Assembly: GCA_046331705.1 (NCBI GenBank)
Contig: JAXLQJ010000038.1
Coordinates: 7,346-71,345 of the forward strand
Direction: 5' to 3'
Source: JADJOY01 sp046331705 [NCBI: bacterium]
GTDB taxonomy: Bacteria > JADJOY01
DNA length: 64,000 bases
The position numbers were made by a program, and so were the translations under genes. How positions within the stretch are numbered: position 1 is the first letter of the stretch; the number at the start of each line of letters is the position of its first letter. Positions 44,469-54,060 of this stretch are shown here, piece by piece. The notes below the pieces were generated by a model. It was not told the origin of the DNA and searched no databases. It was given only the letters and a program-made list of their open reading frames with translations.

Positions 44469-45878
44469 ATGCCGACCACCTGGCGACCCCATCTGGATCG
44501 TCCGTTCCGTCTCGACGATCTGCTCCTGTTCGCGGTGTTCCTGACCTTGCCGCTCGAGGGCATGGGCCTCTTGAAGCGCGCACACGCAGGCGCCGGCTTC
44601 GCGGGCGGCCTGACGTTCGCCAAGATCTTCATTCTGCTGGCGCTTGCCGCCTGGGCGGTTCGGACCATCGTCTCCCAGGACCAGTATCTGCTGCGCGCGC
44701 TCTTCGGCATCAAGACCACGCTGTTCCTGATGGGCTCGTTGCTGGTGGCTTTCTCCACGTTGGTTCAGACCAAGATTCGCCCGTATTTCAGCCAGTTCTT
44801 CGTCCAGGCGGTCAGCTTGTTCCTGCTCTACCTGCTGATCGTCGGGGTCGTTCAGGCGCGCACGCGAGTCTTCCAGTGGGCGTTGGCGGCGTTGCTCATC
44901 GGCACCATTCCGAGCTCGCTCGGCGGCGTCTACGAGGCGCTCACCGGCCACTTGATCATGAAGGGACGCGTGCAGACGCCGCTCGGACCCGAGGCGCTGA
45001 CGCAGCAGCGTGGGCTCTACAAGTCCGAGTCCGGCCGCTACCGGATCGCGAGCTTCTCCGGCGATTGCGGCATTCACGGGGTGCACTGGGCCGTCTACGG
45101 GCCGATGAGCATGGCGGTCCCGTTCCTGTTCCGGCGTCGCTGGCTCAAGGTCGCGGGTTGGGGCTTCGTGATGCTCACGGTCGTGAACTGCCTCGGGACG
45201 GGCACGCGAACGGGAATGGGGTCGCTGCTCTTCGGGGTCCTGGCGTTCTTCGCGCTCGCCAAGATTCCGCACAAGCCGCAGATCGCCGCGGCAGCGATCG
45301 TCGCCGCGCTCGTGCTCGGAATCATGATGGGGGCTCCGCTGGAACGGATCCTCGGCAAGGAGCACAAGGCCGAGACGTCGACCGCGTGGCGCTTCGCCAT
45401 GACCAAGATCGCCATCCAGATGATCGAGGATCATCCGATCCTCGGAGTCGGCGTGGGCAACTACGTCGGCCTCTACTACAAGTACTGCGAGAAGGTGCCC
45501 GAGGCGAACCGGACTCCCGTCATCATGCACAACGGCTATCTGGCCGTGTGGTCGGAGCAAGGCACGCTCGGCTTGATCTGCTTCCTCGGCTTCTTCGGCT
45601 CCGTCGCCCTCGATCTCTTCCGCACGGTGCGTAGACCTGCGAGCCGCTACATCCACTTCGCGGCCGCCGGGCTGCTCGGGGGGCTGGTGGCGCACTTGAT
45701 CACGCAGCTCGGTTATCCGCTGCTCGGTGACGAGCTGGGTTACTGGCTCATGGGCTTCGGTGTCACGATCACCGAGCTGAATCGTCGGTTGCATGGCGAA
45801 TATCCATTCCGCGGCATGGCCCAGGAATCCACGTGGTCGTCCGAGCCCGGCGCGCTCCCCGCTGCCGTGCCGGCGTGA
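44469..45878 (+). CDS. O-antigen ligase / polymerase-like membrane protein
   Basis: A 469-residue protein with about ten to twelve membrane segments and one large periplasmic loop (about residues 165-210), the architecture of Wzy polymerases and WaaL ligases. The segment HPILGVGVGNYVGLYYKY then NGYLAVWSEQGTLGLICFLG is the O-antigen ligase family signature (DHPxxGxGxGxY; HNxxLxxxxExGxxG). Located between a secreted glycosidase-like gene and glycosyltransferases, it probably polymerises or ligates the repeat units assembled here. Confidence 0.85.
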   Translation: MPTTWRPHLDRPFRLDDLLLFAVFLTLPLEGMGLLKRAHAGAGFAGGLTFAKIFILLALAAWAVRTIVSQDQYLLRALFGIKTTLFLMGSLLVAFSTLVQTKIRPYFSQFFVQAVSLFLLYLLIVGVVQARTRVFQWALAALLIGTIPSSLGGVYEALTGHLIMKGRVQTPLGPEALTQQRGLYKSESGRYRIASFSGDCGIHGVHWAVYGPMSMAVPFLFRRRWLKVAGWGFVMLTVVNCLGTGTRTGMGSLLFGVLAFFALAKIPHKPQIAAAAIVAALVLGIMMGAPLERILGKEHKAETSTAWRFAMTKIAIQMIEDHPILGVGVGNYVGLYYKYCEKVPEANRTPVIMHNGYLAVWSEQGTLGLICFLGFFGSVALDLFRTVRRPASRYIHFAAAGLLGGLVAHLITQLGYPLLGDELGYWLMGFGVTITELNRRLHGEYPFRGMAQESTWSSEPGALPAAVPA

Positions 45879-46114
45879 CGACGGGGCCCGACGGCGGTTG
45901 GATCCCGCCGTTTTGCGCATCGATCCGGCGCCTGGCGAACGTGCTGCTCGTGCTATGGTAGACGGATCACCTTGATGCGGCGCGCGCTCGGACGTGGTGC
46001 GCGGGTCTCGAGGCCGTTTCCCCGTTCGTGAGCCACGCGGGCGCGCGAGCGGGACGCGGGCTCACGGCTCGCCGAGCAAACCGGCAGGCAGCGGCGCCGC
46101 CACATGCGAGGCTC

Positions 46115-46960
46115 ATGAGTTCCGCGCCCAACGCCACGACCGCCGAGCCCGACGTCACGCTCGGCATCATCACCTGGAACGCCAAGGCGCTCATGCGCCA
46201 GCTCCTCGACTCGATTCGGGAGCAGGTCCACGGCGTCGCGTACGAGATCGTGGTGGTCGACAACGACTCGCACGACGGCACCAAGGAGATGATCAAGGCC
46301 GAGTACCCCGAGGTCCGCCTGTTCGAGAACGAGCGCAACGTCGGCGTGGGACCGGCGCGCAACCGGCTGTTGCGCGAGTCCCGAGGTCGCTACGTCCTCA
46401 GCCTGGACAACGACACCACCATGCTCGCCAACGACGCGGTGGGGATGCTGGTGCGCACGATGGACGCGCACCCGAACGCGGCGGTGAGTGGTCCCAAGCT
46501 GGTCTACAAGGACGGCAGCCTTCAGCTCTCGTGCCGGCCCTTTCCGCGTCCGCTCAACATCCTGCTCGAGGGTACCGGGCTGAGGCGCTGGTTCGGCACC
46601 ACCCGCTGGGTGCTCGATTACACGCTGGAGCGCTGGGATCACGCCACGTTGCGCGAGATCGACTGGATGTACGGCGCGGCGCTGATGATCCGTCGCTCGG
46701 CGTTGCCCAAGCTCGGGCTCTTCGACGAGGGCTTCTTCTATCTCTACGAGGACGTCGAGTTCTGCCTGCGCGCGAAGCGCCTCGGCTACCAGATCCTCTA
46801 CATCCCCGATGCCGTGATCTGCCACCACCTGGAGCGGGAAGGGCGCAGCGTCCTGTCGAAGACGCTTCAGGTCCACGTGCGCAGCATCTTGCGGTATCTG
46901 CGACGACTCTACTTCGGCTATCCGGATGGTTTCCCGGGTGTGGCGCGGGTCGCGGCATGA
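46115..46960 (+). CDS. Family 2 glycosyltransferase
   Basis: A 281-residue inverting glycosyltransferase of the GT-A fold, rhamnosyltransferase-like. It opens with VTLGIITWNAKALMRQLLDS. EIVVVDNDSHDGTKEMIKA is the nucleotide site, NVGVGPARNRLL follows, and YVLSLDNDTTML carries the DxD metal motif. The acceptor end has GAALMIRRSALPKLGLFDEG and LYEDVEFCLRAKRLGYQI. ATG 46115 has GAGG four bases before and begins close to the fold; an in-frame ATG 46028 adds 29 Arg/Ala-rich residues. It overlaps the methyltransferase gene by ATGA. Confidence 0.9.
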   Translation: MSSAPNATTAEPDVTLGIITWNAKALMRQLLDSIREQVHGVAYEIVVVDNDSHDGTKEMIKAEYPEVRLFENERNVGVGPARNRLLRESRGRYVLSLDNDTTMLANDAVGMLVRTMDAHPNAAVSGPKLVYKDGSLQLSCRPFPRPLNILLEGTGLRRWFGTTRWVLDYTLERWDHATLREIDWMYGAALMIRRSALPKLGLFDEGFFYLYEDVEFCLRAKRLGYQILYIPDAVICHHLEREGRSVLSKTLQVHVRSILRYLRRLYFGYPDGFPGVARVAA

Positions 46961-47886
46961 GCACGGGCGAGAGTGCCACTCCGCATCCCACGGTCTGCTC
47001 GCTGTGCGGCGCGGACCAGCCGCGCTTGCGCTACCGGCTGGAGGGCTTCGACACCGTCGAATGCCCACGCTGCGGACTCGTGTGGATCGTCCTGCAGCTC
47101 TCGGAGGACGAGCTACGGCGCCTCTACGGCGCCGAGTACTTCGAGGAACGCGGCAGCTACTTCTTCGACAACGCGGTTGCCGCGCCCGGCAGCGGCGACG
47201 AGACGGAAGTCATCCGCGATTTCCGTCGCGGGGTCGATCGCATCGAGCGCTTTCGCAAGGGCGGACGGCTTCTCGACGTCGGCTGCGGCGTCGGTGTGTT
47301 CCTGGGGGTGGCGAAGGGGCGCGGCTGGGACGTCACCGGTGTCGACGTTTCCGAGTTCGCGTCGCGCTATGCCCGCGAGAAGCTCGGATTCGACGCCCGC
47401 ACGGGCAAGCTCCACGAGATCGGTTTCCCGGACAAGAGCTTCGACGTCATCACGCTCTGGGACGTGTTCGAGCACTTCCCCGATCCCGCTCGCCAGCTCG
47501 CGGAGGTTCGGCGGCTGCTCAAGGACGACGGCATCATCCTGCTCGACACGCCGAACGAGCGCGGCTTGCTGCGCGAGATCGCACGGTGGGCGTACAAGCT
47601 CTCGGGCGGAGCCGTTCAGTACCCCGCACGCAAGCTTCACCACGTCTACCACCTCTTCTACTACTCGCCCGAGACGCTGACCCGCATGCTCGCGAACGCC
47701 GGCTTCGAGATCGTCGACTTCGAGAAGAAGGTCATCCCACCGCTCAAGGCCCGCGGTTCGGCGGTCGAGAAGGCGATGGTGGGCGCGTTCGGCCGCGTCG
47801 AGCGCTGGCTCGGGCGTGAGTTCGAGCTCTTGGTGATCGCGCGAAAGAGCGGTCCGTCGAGCGCGGAGCAGGGAGCTGCATCGTGA
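46957..47886 (+). CDS. Zinc-ribbon class I SAM methyltransferase
   Basis: A 309-residue methyltransferase. An N-terminal four-Cys ribbon, CSLCGADQ and CPRCGLVW (residues 14-45), is followed by a YFEERGSYF linker typical of polysaccharide-cluster methyltransferases. The SAM motif I is LLDVGCGVGVFLGVAKGRGW near residue 110; motif II includes ITLWDVFEHFPDP. Its ATG overlaps the glycosyltransferase stop, and its own stop overlaps the next GTG, so three proteins are made in tight coupling. A sugar-O- or C-methyltransferase is the likely role. Confidence 0.88.
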   Translation: MSTGESATPHPTVCSLCGADQPRLRYRLEGFDTVECPRCGLVWIVLQLSEDELRRLYGAEYFEERGSYFFDNAVAAPGSGDETEVIRDFRRGVDRIERFRKGGRLLDVGCGVGVFLGVAKGRGWDVTGVDVSEFASRYAREKLGFDARTGKLHEIGFPDKSFDVITLWDVFEHFPDPARQLAEVRRLLKDDGIILLDTPNERGLLREIARWAYKLSGGAVQYPARKLHHVYHLFYYSPETLTRMLANAGFEIVDFEKKVIPPLKARGSAVEKAMVGAFGRVERWLGREFELLVIARKSGPSSAEQGAAS

Positions 47887-49325
47887 GACCACTGGAGCGC
47901 GCGCTCATCCTCGGCGGCGGCATCGGCGGCCTACGGGTCGCGAACTTGCTGGCGGAAAAGGGCGTCGCCGTCACGATCCTCGAGCGGCTCGACGAGACCG
48001 GCGGGCTGTCGCGTTCGTTCGAGCGGGGTGGCTTTTCCCTCGACATCGGGCCGCACGCGTACTACGCGGGCCAGGCCGCGATGTATCGCGACTGGATCGG
48101 GGCCGAGAACCTGCTCGACGTGCGAGGGATCTACGGCGTGGGCTACAAGCGCCGGCAGATCACCACGCCCATCAACCCCACCAATCTCATCAAGAACCTG
48201 CCCATCGGCGACTCGGCGCAGCTCGTGCTGGACATGGCGCTGCGCAAGACGCTGAAGCGCGGCCAGGCGGCGCCCGAGCACTTCGAGAACGTCGACCGGG
48301 TCATCACCCATCGCTTCGGCGAGAAGGTCACCCAGTTCTTCTTTCGCGACTACATCCCGAAGGTGACGGGCCTGCCGGCCCGCGAGGTCCACGAGGATTG
48401 GTTCCTGGAGCGGGATCGCTTCTACAAGGAGCACAACCTCTGGGCGAACTTGATCAAGACGCTGCTGCGCATCGTGAAGCCGGTGGCCACCGACGGTGCG
48501 GCCGGACAGCACGGCACGCTGCAGTTCCTGTATCCCCGAGACGGCGCCGGCCAGATCATTCGCGGCCTCACCGATCGGGTGCGCTCGCAGGGGGTCGCGA
48601 TCAAGCTGGGCTACACCGTCACGGCCGTGGAGCCGCACGGTGACGGTCCCGTCACGGTGCGCGCGCGCAACGCGTCCGGTGCCGAGGAGACGTTCGAGGC
48701 CGACGCGGTCGCGAGCACGATCCCCGTGACCGCGTTGGCGGCGGGCCTGCGCCCTGCGGACCCCGGCTTGGTCGAGGCGACCAGCAAGCTGCGCTACAGC
48801 GCGCTCCGGATGTTCTACTTCATCCTCGATCGGCCGCGGCTCTCGGACAAGATCCAGATCTACTTCCCCGAGAAGAAGTACCTGTTCAAGCGCATCTACG
48901 AGACCCGCAACCTGAATCCCGAGATGGGCTCGGCCGGACGCACGGCGATCGCCGTGGAGGTCTGCATCAATCCCGGTGACGCCAACGACCAGCTTCCCGC
49001 GGAGGCCATCCAGGAGCGTCTGGTCGGCGAGCTCGGCGACTTCTACGGCGTGGGGCGCGGCGAGGTCGTCGACTGGTTCACCGAGCGAGTGACCGAGTGC
49101 TACTCGGTCTACGCCAACGACTATCGCCGCAATCTCGATCCCTTCGTGCAGAAGCTCTTCGCCGAGGATCGGGTCGTGGCGTTCGGCAGGACCGGCGCCT
49201 TCCGGTACAACTTCCTGAGCGATCGCGTGCTCGCCGCGTCGGCGAAGGTCGCCGAATACCTGCTTTCGGGCCGAGCCAAGCAAGACGTCCTCGGCCAGCC
49301 CGATCCCAAGAATCCGTTTCTCTGA
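47883..49325 (+). CDS. FAD-dependent amine-oxidase/UDP-galactopyranose-mutase-like oxidoreductase
   Basis: A 480-residue flavoprotein. The dinucleotide motif LILGGGIGGLRVANLLAEKG with the downstream ILERLDETGGLSRS is clear. A central substrate domain and a C-terminal VAFGRTGAFRYNFLSDRVLA segment, which closes over the FAD, match the protoporphyrinogen-oxidase/amine-oxidase group found in polysaccharide clusters, where members act near UGM-like or sugar-oxidising steps. The exact reaction is not readable. GTG 47883 overlaps the preceding stop (GTGA). It sits between two methyltransferases. Confidence 0.82.
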   Translation: MRPLERALILGGGIGGLRVANLLAEKGVAVTILERLDETGGLSRSFERGGFSLDIGPHAYYAGQAAMYRDWIGAENLLDVRGIYGVGYKRRQITTPINPTNLIKNLPIGDSAQLVLDMALRKTLKRGQAAPEHFENVDRVITHRFGEKVTQFFFRDYIPKVTGLPAREVHEDWFLERDRFYKEHNLWANLIKTLLRIVKPVATDGAAGQHGTLQFLYPRDGAGQIIRGLTDRVRSQGVAIKLGYTVTAVEPHGDGPVTVRARNASGAEETFEADAVASTIPVTALAAGLRPADPGLVEATSKLRYSALRMFYFILDRPRLSDKIQIYFPEKKYLFKRIYETRNLNPEMGSAGRTAIAVEVCINPGDANDQLPAEAIQERLVGELGDFYGVGRGEVVDWFTERVTECYSVYANDYRRNLDPFVQKLFAEDRVVAFGRTGAFRYNFLSDRVLAASAKVAEYLLSGRAKQDVLGQPDPKNPFL

Positions 49326-49354
49326 GCGCGCATCGAGGAGAGAGGTCCGATCCC

Positions 49355-50176
49355 GTGAGCACCCCCCAGGCACAAGAGGCCGACGTCGGCGGCCGCAAGA
49401 AGCAAGAGATCTACGCATCGGAAGCCGCGTTCTTCGACGCCATCGCGGAGGGCGAGGTCGAGGCTCGCTACGGTGGCGAGCTCAAGATCCGCCCCGAGGA
49501 GCACCTCGCCACGTTGCAGCTCTACGGGCTGACCGGCGATCTGACCGGCAAGCGCGTCGTGGACTGCGCCTGCGGCACGGGCTTCTTCTCGTCGTTGCTC
49601 GCGATGCGCGGCGCCGAGGTCTGGAGCTTCGATCTCTCGCCGCGTTGCGTGGAGGTCACCCAGGAGCGCGCTCGCGCCAACGGAGTGAGCGATCGCGTCC
49701 ACGCCAGCGTCCAGCCCTTCGAGCACCTCGACTACGAGCCCGCCTCGTACGACTACATCGTCGGCAAGAACATCCTCCACCACATCCCCAAGATCGAGGA
49801 AGCCGGCGAGGTGATGTACCGACTGCTCAAGCCCGGCGGGAAGGCACTCTTCTACGACCTGCAGGCCACCAACCCGATCCTGATGTTCTTCCGCAAGTAC
49901 ATCATCGGGAAGATCTCGTTCATCCCGAAGCGTGGCACTCCCGACGAGCATCCGCTCACCGCGGACGAGGTCGAAGCGCTCTCCAAGGTCTTCCAGGGGC
50001 GTATCCGCGTCTCGTACCCCAAGTTCCGATTCTTCGGGAAGTTCGACCGTCAGATCTTCGCTCGCCGCGTGAAGCTCGTGAGCATGATCTGCGACGGTCT
50101 CGATCGGTTCATCTACGATCATTTCCCGTCGCTTCGGAAGTACAGCTACAAGATCTTCGTCGAGCTCACGCGCTGA
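49355..50176 (+). CDS. Class I SAM-dependent methyltransferase
   Basis: A 273-residue methyltransferase. Motif I is RVVDCACGTGFFSSLLAMRG around residues 67-87, followed by VWSFDLSPRCVEV and YDYIVGKNILHHIPK, a UbiE/COQ5-like pattern. The C-terminal part contains a hydrophobic stretch (ATNPILMFFRKYIIGK) that may touch a lipid-linked substrate. GTG 49355 follows GAGGAGAGAGG (49335-49345), which decides the start; the in-frame region upstream overlaps the flavoprotein gene. Confidence 0.86.
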   Translation: MSTPQAQEADVGGRKKQEIYASEAAFFDAIAEGEVEARYGGELKIRPEEHLATLQLYGLTGDLTGKRVVDCACGTGFFSSLLAMRGAEVWSFDLSPRCVEVTQERARANGVSDRVHASVQPFEHLDYEPASYDYIVGKNILHHIPKIEEAGEVMYRLLKPGGKALFYDLQATNPILMFFRKYIIGKISFIPKRGTPDEHPLTADEVEALSKVFQGRIRVSYPKFRFFGKFDRQIFARRVKLVSMICDGLDRFIYDHFPSLRKYSYKIFVELTR

Positions 50177-50288
50177 GCCGACGCTCGGCCGAGACGAGCG
50201 GACGCGCGCCCGCCCGCGGCTCGGCCGTGCCGGCAGAGCGTTGCTCGCTCGCGAGGATCGAGGATCGTTCCGGACCAGGAGTGGACGC

Positions 50289-51488
50289 GTGACCGGCAGC
50301 CGCGCAGCTCAGCCGCGTGTGTACCAGGTGCTGGTGGGATTGGCGCTGCGCGGCGCCGAGGTCCACGCGATCCGGCTCGCCACGCGACTGAGCGAATGCG
50401 GCGTGGCGGGCGGGCTGATCTTCAACTACGACCACGAGCCCGCCGCCGATGCTCGCGCGCGCGGGCTCGAGGTGCACGTCGTACCCAAGCATCGACGCGG
50501 TGATCCGACGGTGATCCCGCGCCTCGCGGCGACCATTCGCCGGCTACGGGCGGACCTCGTCCACACCCACCTGGTCAACGGGAATTTCTTCGGACGCCTG
50601 GCGTCGCTCTTCGTTCCGGGCTTGTCCGTGATCTCGACGGTGCACAACTACGGCGATGCGCTGGTGGCGGTGCGCAACGAGCGTGAGCGGCGCTTCATCT
50701 ATCAGCAAGACATCTGGACCAGCGTCTTGGCCGATCGCGTCATCGCCGTCACCGAGAGCCTGCGCGATCGCTTGGTGGCCGACGGCATGCCCCCCGCGCG
50801 CGTGGTCGCGATCCTGAATGGCGTCGACACGGAGCGCTTCGACCCCGCGCGCGTGAGGCGGGGCGCGTTTCGCGCCGAGCTCGGGATCGCCCCGCAGACG
50901 TGTCTGCTGGCGTCGGCGGGTCGCCTGGTGCCTCCCAAGGGCTTCGACCGCTTCCTCGAGGTGGTTGCGGGCCTGCGCCAGCGCGGCGTCGACGCCGCGG
51001 CGCTGATCCTCGGCGACGGGCCGGAGCGCGAGCGGCTGCTCGCCCAGGCGCAGAGCCTCGGCCTCGGGGCTCGCGTGTTCCTGCCTGGCTATCGGGACGA
51101 TCTCGAGCAGGTCTACGCGGACATCGACGGCTTCGTGCTGTGCTCCGAGACCGAGACCACCTCGCTCGTCACGCTGGAAGCGATGGCGATGGAGAAGCCC
51201 GTGGCGGTGTGGGCGGTCGGTAGCTTGCCGGAGGTGCTCGTCGGCGAGAGCGCGGGATTCCTGGTGCCGCACGGGAACGTCGGCGGGCTCGTCGATGCGG
51301 TGGCGCGCTTCGCCGCCGATCCGGCGCGCGCCGCGGACATGGGGAGGGCGGGGCGCGGAATCGTCGAGGCGCGGTTTTCCGAGCGCGCCCAGATCGCCGC
51401 GACCGTCGCGGTGTACCGCGACGCGCTCGCGCGCCGCGGTAAGCGCTTCGCATGCTTCGAGACCGTCGCGTCGCCCACGGGCGGCTGA
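50289..51488 (+). CDS. Family 4 glycosyltransferase 1
   Basis: A 399-residue retaining GT-B glycosyltransferase. The N-terminal domain has LRGAEVHAIRLATRLSE and HTHLVNGNFFGRL. The C-terminal donor domain has ILNGVDTERFDPARV, ASAGRLVPPKGFDRFLEV, LILGDGPERERL and the E-x7-E motif in SETETTSLVTLEAMAMEKPV. GTG 50289 follows CAGGAGTG (50277-50284). The sugar transferred is not predictable. Confidence 0.9.
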   Translation: MTGSRAAQPRVYQVLVGLALRGAEVHAIRLATRLSECGVAGGLIFNYDHEPAADARARGLEVHVVPKHRRGDPTVIPRLAATIRRLRADLVHTHLVNGNFFGRLASLFVPGLSVISTVHNYGDALVAVRNERERRFIYQQDIWTSVLADRVIAVTESLRDRLVADGMPPARVVAILNGVDTERFDPARVRRGAFRAELGIAPQTCLLASAGRLVPPKGFDRFLEVVAGLRQRGVDAAALILGDGPERERLLAQAQSLGLGARVFLPGYRDDLEQVYADIDGFVLCSETETTSLVTLEAMAMEKPVAVWAVGSLPEVLVGESAGFLVPHGNVGGLVDAVARFAADPARAADMGRAGRGIVEARFSERAQIAATVAVYRDALARRGKRFACFETVASPTGG

Positions 51489-51538
51489 CGCGGGGTTCCA
51501 GAGATCGGCTCGAGGTTCATGGGCAGGGAGCGTGCGCG

Positions 51539-52714
51539 ATGAAGGTGGTGATGGTGAACTCGGTCTCGTTCCTGCCGACGCAGGGCCGCTATCGCTGGGT
51601 GTACGCCCAGGCGAAGAGCCTGGTCGACGCGGGGCACGAGGTGCATCTGCTCGCGTGGGATCGCACGCTGGAAGCGCCCGCGCGCGAGCGGATCGACGGC
51701 ATCGAGGTGGAGCGCATCCGCGTCAAGGCCGGCTTCGGCAGGCTGTCGCCGATTCGCACCGCGTTCCGCCTGTTGTGGTTCCACCTGCGCCTGCTGGCGC
51801 GGCTCCTCGCGATCGATGCCGACGTGCTGCACACGTTCAACCCCGACGTCATCCCGCCGGTGGCGCTGGTGGCGTGGCTCAGACGCAGGCCCCACGTGAT
51901 GGCGCTGATCGAGCCGCACTACTACTACAACTGGCCGGATCGCGTTCGCCCGCTCATCAAGCTGCTCGACGCGGCGGAACGGCACTTCGCGCTGCGCGCC
52001 AGCGCGGTGGTGGTCCACAACCTCTACCAGGTGAACAAGTTCACGCAGATGGGCGTGCGTCGCGTGGTCCACTTGGCACAGGTGCCGGATCGCGCGCTCG
52101 CCGACGAGGAGCTGCCGGACCGCTCGCGGCGCGAAGGACCGGTGGTGTTCGGTCGTATCGGCACGGTCTTCGGCGGCATCAACGGCATCGAGGAGCTGAT
52201 CCCCGCGTTCAAGATGGTGCTCGACGAGGGTCACGCGGCGAAGCTGCTCATCGCCGGGCGCGTGTCGCCCGAGTTCGAGGCTCAGTTCGCCAAGCTGGTG
52301 GCACCGCTCGGCGACGCGGTGGAGGTCACCGGCGCGTTCCATCCCAACGACATCGCCAAGCAGTACGAGCGCATCGACGTCTCGATCCAGCTCACACCGC
52401 GCACGATCTTCTACCGCTACATCACGCCCACCAAGTTCACCGACTCGCTCGCCCACGGCGTGCCCGTGATCTCGTCCGCCATCGGCGACGTGCCGTATCT
52501 GGCGGAGAAGACGGGCGCCGCGATCCTGGTCGACGAGACGGACCCCGCCAGCATCCGCGACGGCATCACCCGGTTGATCGAGGACCGCGCGCTGCGCCTG
52601 CGGATGGGGCAGGCGGGCCTCGACCTGGTCCGAAGCGAGTACTGCTGGGACCGGATGCAGGTGCGATTGCTCGATCTCTACCGCTCGCTCGAGCCGGCCC
52701 GCGCGCGGGGCTGA
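51539..52714 (+). CDS. Family 4 glycosyltransferase 2
   Basis: A 391-residue GT-B glycosyltransferase. It opens MKVVMVNSVSFLPTQGRYRW; IDADVLHTFNPDVIPPVALV is in the acceptor domain. The donor domain has VFGRIGTVFGGINGIEELIP, LIAGRVSPEF, and FTDSLAHGVPVISSAIGDVP. The classical E-x7-E is not obvious in this donor domain; other GT4 subfamilies also vary there. ATG 51539 follows AGGGAGCG (51525-51532). Confidence 0.86.
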   Translation: MKVVMVNSVSFLPTQGRYRWVYAQAKSLVDAGHEVHLLAWDRTLEAPARERIDGIEVERIRVKAGFGRLSPIRTAFRLLWFHLRLLARLLAIDADVLHTFNPDVIPPVALVAWLRRRPHVMALIEPHYYYNWPDRVRPLIKLLDAAERHFALRASAVVVHNLYQVNKFTQMGVRRVVHLAQVPDRALADEELPDRSRREGPVVFGRIGTVFGGINGIEELIPAFKMVLDEGHAAKLLIAGRVSPEFEAQFAKLVAPLGDAVEVTGAFHPNDIAKQYERIDVSIQLTPRTIFYRYITPTKFTDSLAHGVPVISSAIGDVPYLAEKTGAAILVDETDPASIRDGITRLIEDRALRLRMGQAGLDLVRSEYCWDRMQVRLLDLYRSLEPARARG

Positions 52715-52911
52715 GCTGCGGCGGCCAGCGGGGTTAGGCGCGGCTCCCGCGCGCTCGCGCGGAGTCGTTGGTTGGACGTTGCTCGCGACGCTGTGCGAGA
52801 CTCACGGATGATCCATCGCTTCCCCGCGGCGTGCTCGTCCAAGCGACGAGCCGGGGGTGCCGTGGGAACCCGCCGTGGTCGGCGGCACGGGTGCCGGAGG
52901 ACGAAGTGGAC

Positions 52912-53919
52912 GTGACGATGACGGATTCCGCCGCGGCGAGCCGTGGCGATTCGGCGATGGTGTCGCTCCTCGAGCCACCGCTGCCGACGCAGATTCAGCT
53001 CGAGCCGACCACCGTGTGCAACCTCGATTGCATCATGTGCCCGATCAATTCGCTGCAGCGGGACAAGAACATGATGACCCTCGAGGAGTTCAAGACCCTC
53101 CTGGGACGCTTCCCCAAGCTCGAGCGCATCACGATGCACGGCATCGGCGAGCCCCTCATGAACCGGGATTTCTACGGCATGATCGAGCACGCCAAGTCGC
53201 GGGGCATCCGCGTCTATTTCAACAACAACATGACCTTCATGACCGAGGACAATGCCCGCAAGCTGCTGAGCCTCGGCGTCGACGAGATCCGCACCAGCCT
53301 CGACACGCCCTACAAGGACGAGTACGCGCGCATCCGCCCCGCACGTAACCAGCGGACCAACTTCTTCGACGAGGTGGTCGAGAACGTCCGCACGCTCGTC
53401 CGGGTGCGCAACGAGACGGGATCCACGACCAAGATCAAGCTGGTCGGCGTGTGCATGGACGAGACCATCCGGCAGATGCCCGATCTCACCCGCCTCGGCG
53501 TCGAGCTGGGCGTCGACGAGATCATGATCCAGAACATGCAGCTCTGGAGCGGCAAGGACGAGTTCCGCGAGGATCGCGAGAGCAAGGTGGTCGCCGACCA
53601 GGTGATGGCCGCGGTGTACGAGGAGTGCAGGGACATCGCCTCCGGCAAGGTGCCGCTCAAGATGTGGCACCCGGGCGTCTCGCACGGCTGCAACTGGGCC
53701 GAGACGTCCTGCTACGTCACCGTGGACGGCTACGTGACGCCCTGCTGCAACTGCCCGGATCCGAAGGTCAAGAACTTCGGCAACCTCAACGAGAAGAGCC
53801 TGGAAGAGATCTGGTGGAGCGACGACTACAAGGAGTTCCGTCGCCAGCTCGCCTCGCCGGAGATCCCGCAGATCTGTGACGGCTGCGTGATCTACGGAGG
53901 GCGATTCAAGGAGTACTGA
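52912..53919 (+). CDS. Radical SAM / SPASM domain protein 2
   Basis: A 335-residue radical SAM protein. QIQLEPTTVCNLDCIMCPIN carries the C-x3-C-x2-C cluster; ERITMHGIGEPLMNRDF and TSLDTPYKDEYARIRP follow. The C-terminal SPASM part has CNWAETSCYVTVDGYVTPCC with CNCPDP and ICDGCVIYGG. The start is uncertain: GGAGGA at 52896-52901 favours GTG 52912 (spacing 10) or GTG 52906; ATG 52918 is further. Its relation to the first radical SAM protein (41484) is only family-level. A nucleotidyltransferase gene follows after 141 bases. Confidence 0.84.
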   Translation: MTMTDSAAASRGDSAMVSLLEPPLPTQIQLEPTTVCNLDCIMCPINSLQRDKNMMTLEEFKTLLGRFPKLERITMHGIGEPLMNRDFYGMIEHAKSRGIRVYFNNNMTFMTEDNARKLLSLGVDEIRTSLDTPYKDEYARIRPARNQRTNFFDEVVENVRTLVRVRNETGSTTKIKLVGVCMDETIRQMPDLTRLGVELGVDEIMIQNMQLWSGKDEFREDRESKVVADQVMAAVYEECRDIASGKVPLKMWHPGVSHGCNWAETSCYVTVDGYVTPCCNCPDPKVKNFGNLNEKSLEEIWWSDDYKEFRRQLASPEIPQICDGCVIYGGRFKEY

Positions 53920-53944
53920 TCCGCCGCATCTCGACCGAACGGCC

Positions 53945-53971
53945 TTGTCGCTCGACCAACCGCTGTAGTAA
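53945..53971 (+). promoter_or_regulatory. Weak promoter-like element before the nucleotidyltransferase gene
   Basis: TTGTCG (53945-53950) and TAGTAA (53966-53971) are separated by 15 bases, shorter than ideal, in an A+T-richer patch with AGAAAA downstream. It lies about 90 bases before ATG 54061. Confidence 0.3.
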
Positions 53972-54060
53972 GAAAACGCGCTTCCGGCCGGTCCGTGTCG
54001 CGGCCTCACGTCGTCGACGACGCGTCGGCGAGCTCACGAGCCGACAGGAAGGTTCCGACG

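Noticed and set aside
45951-45959. Extended -10 (TGC followed by TATGGT) before the family 2 glycosyltransferase
   Set aside because: No -35 match and a leader of over 150 bases; too weak to annotate. The 45879-46114 gap otherwise shows nothing clear.
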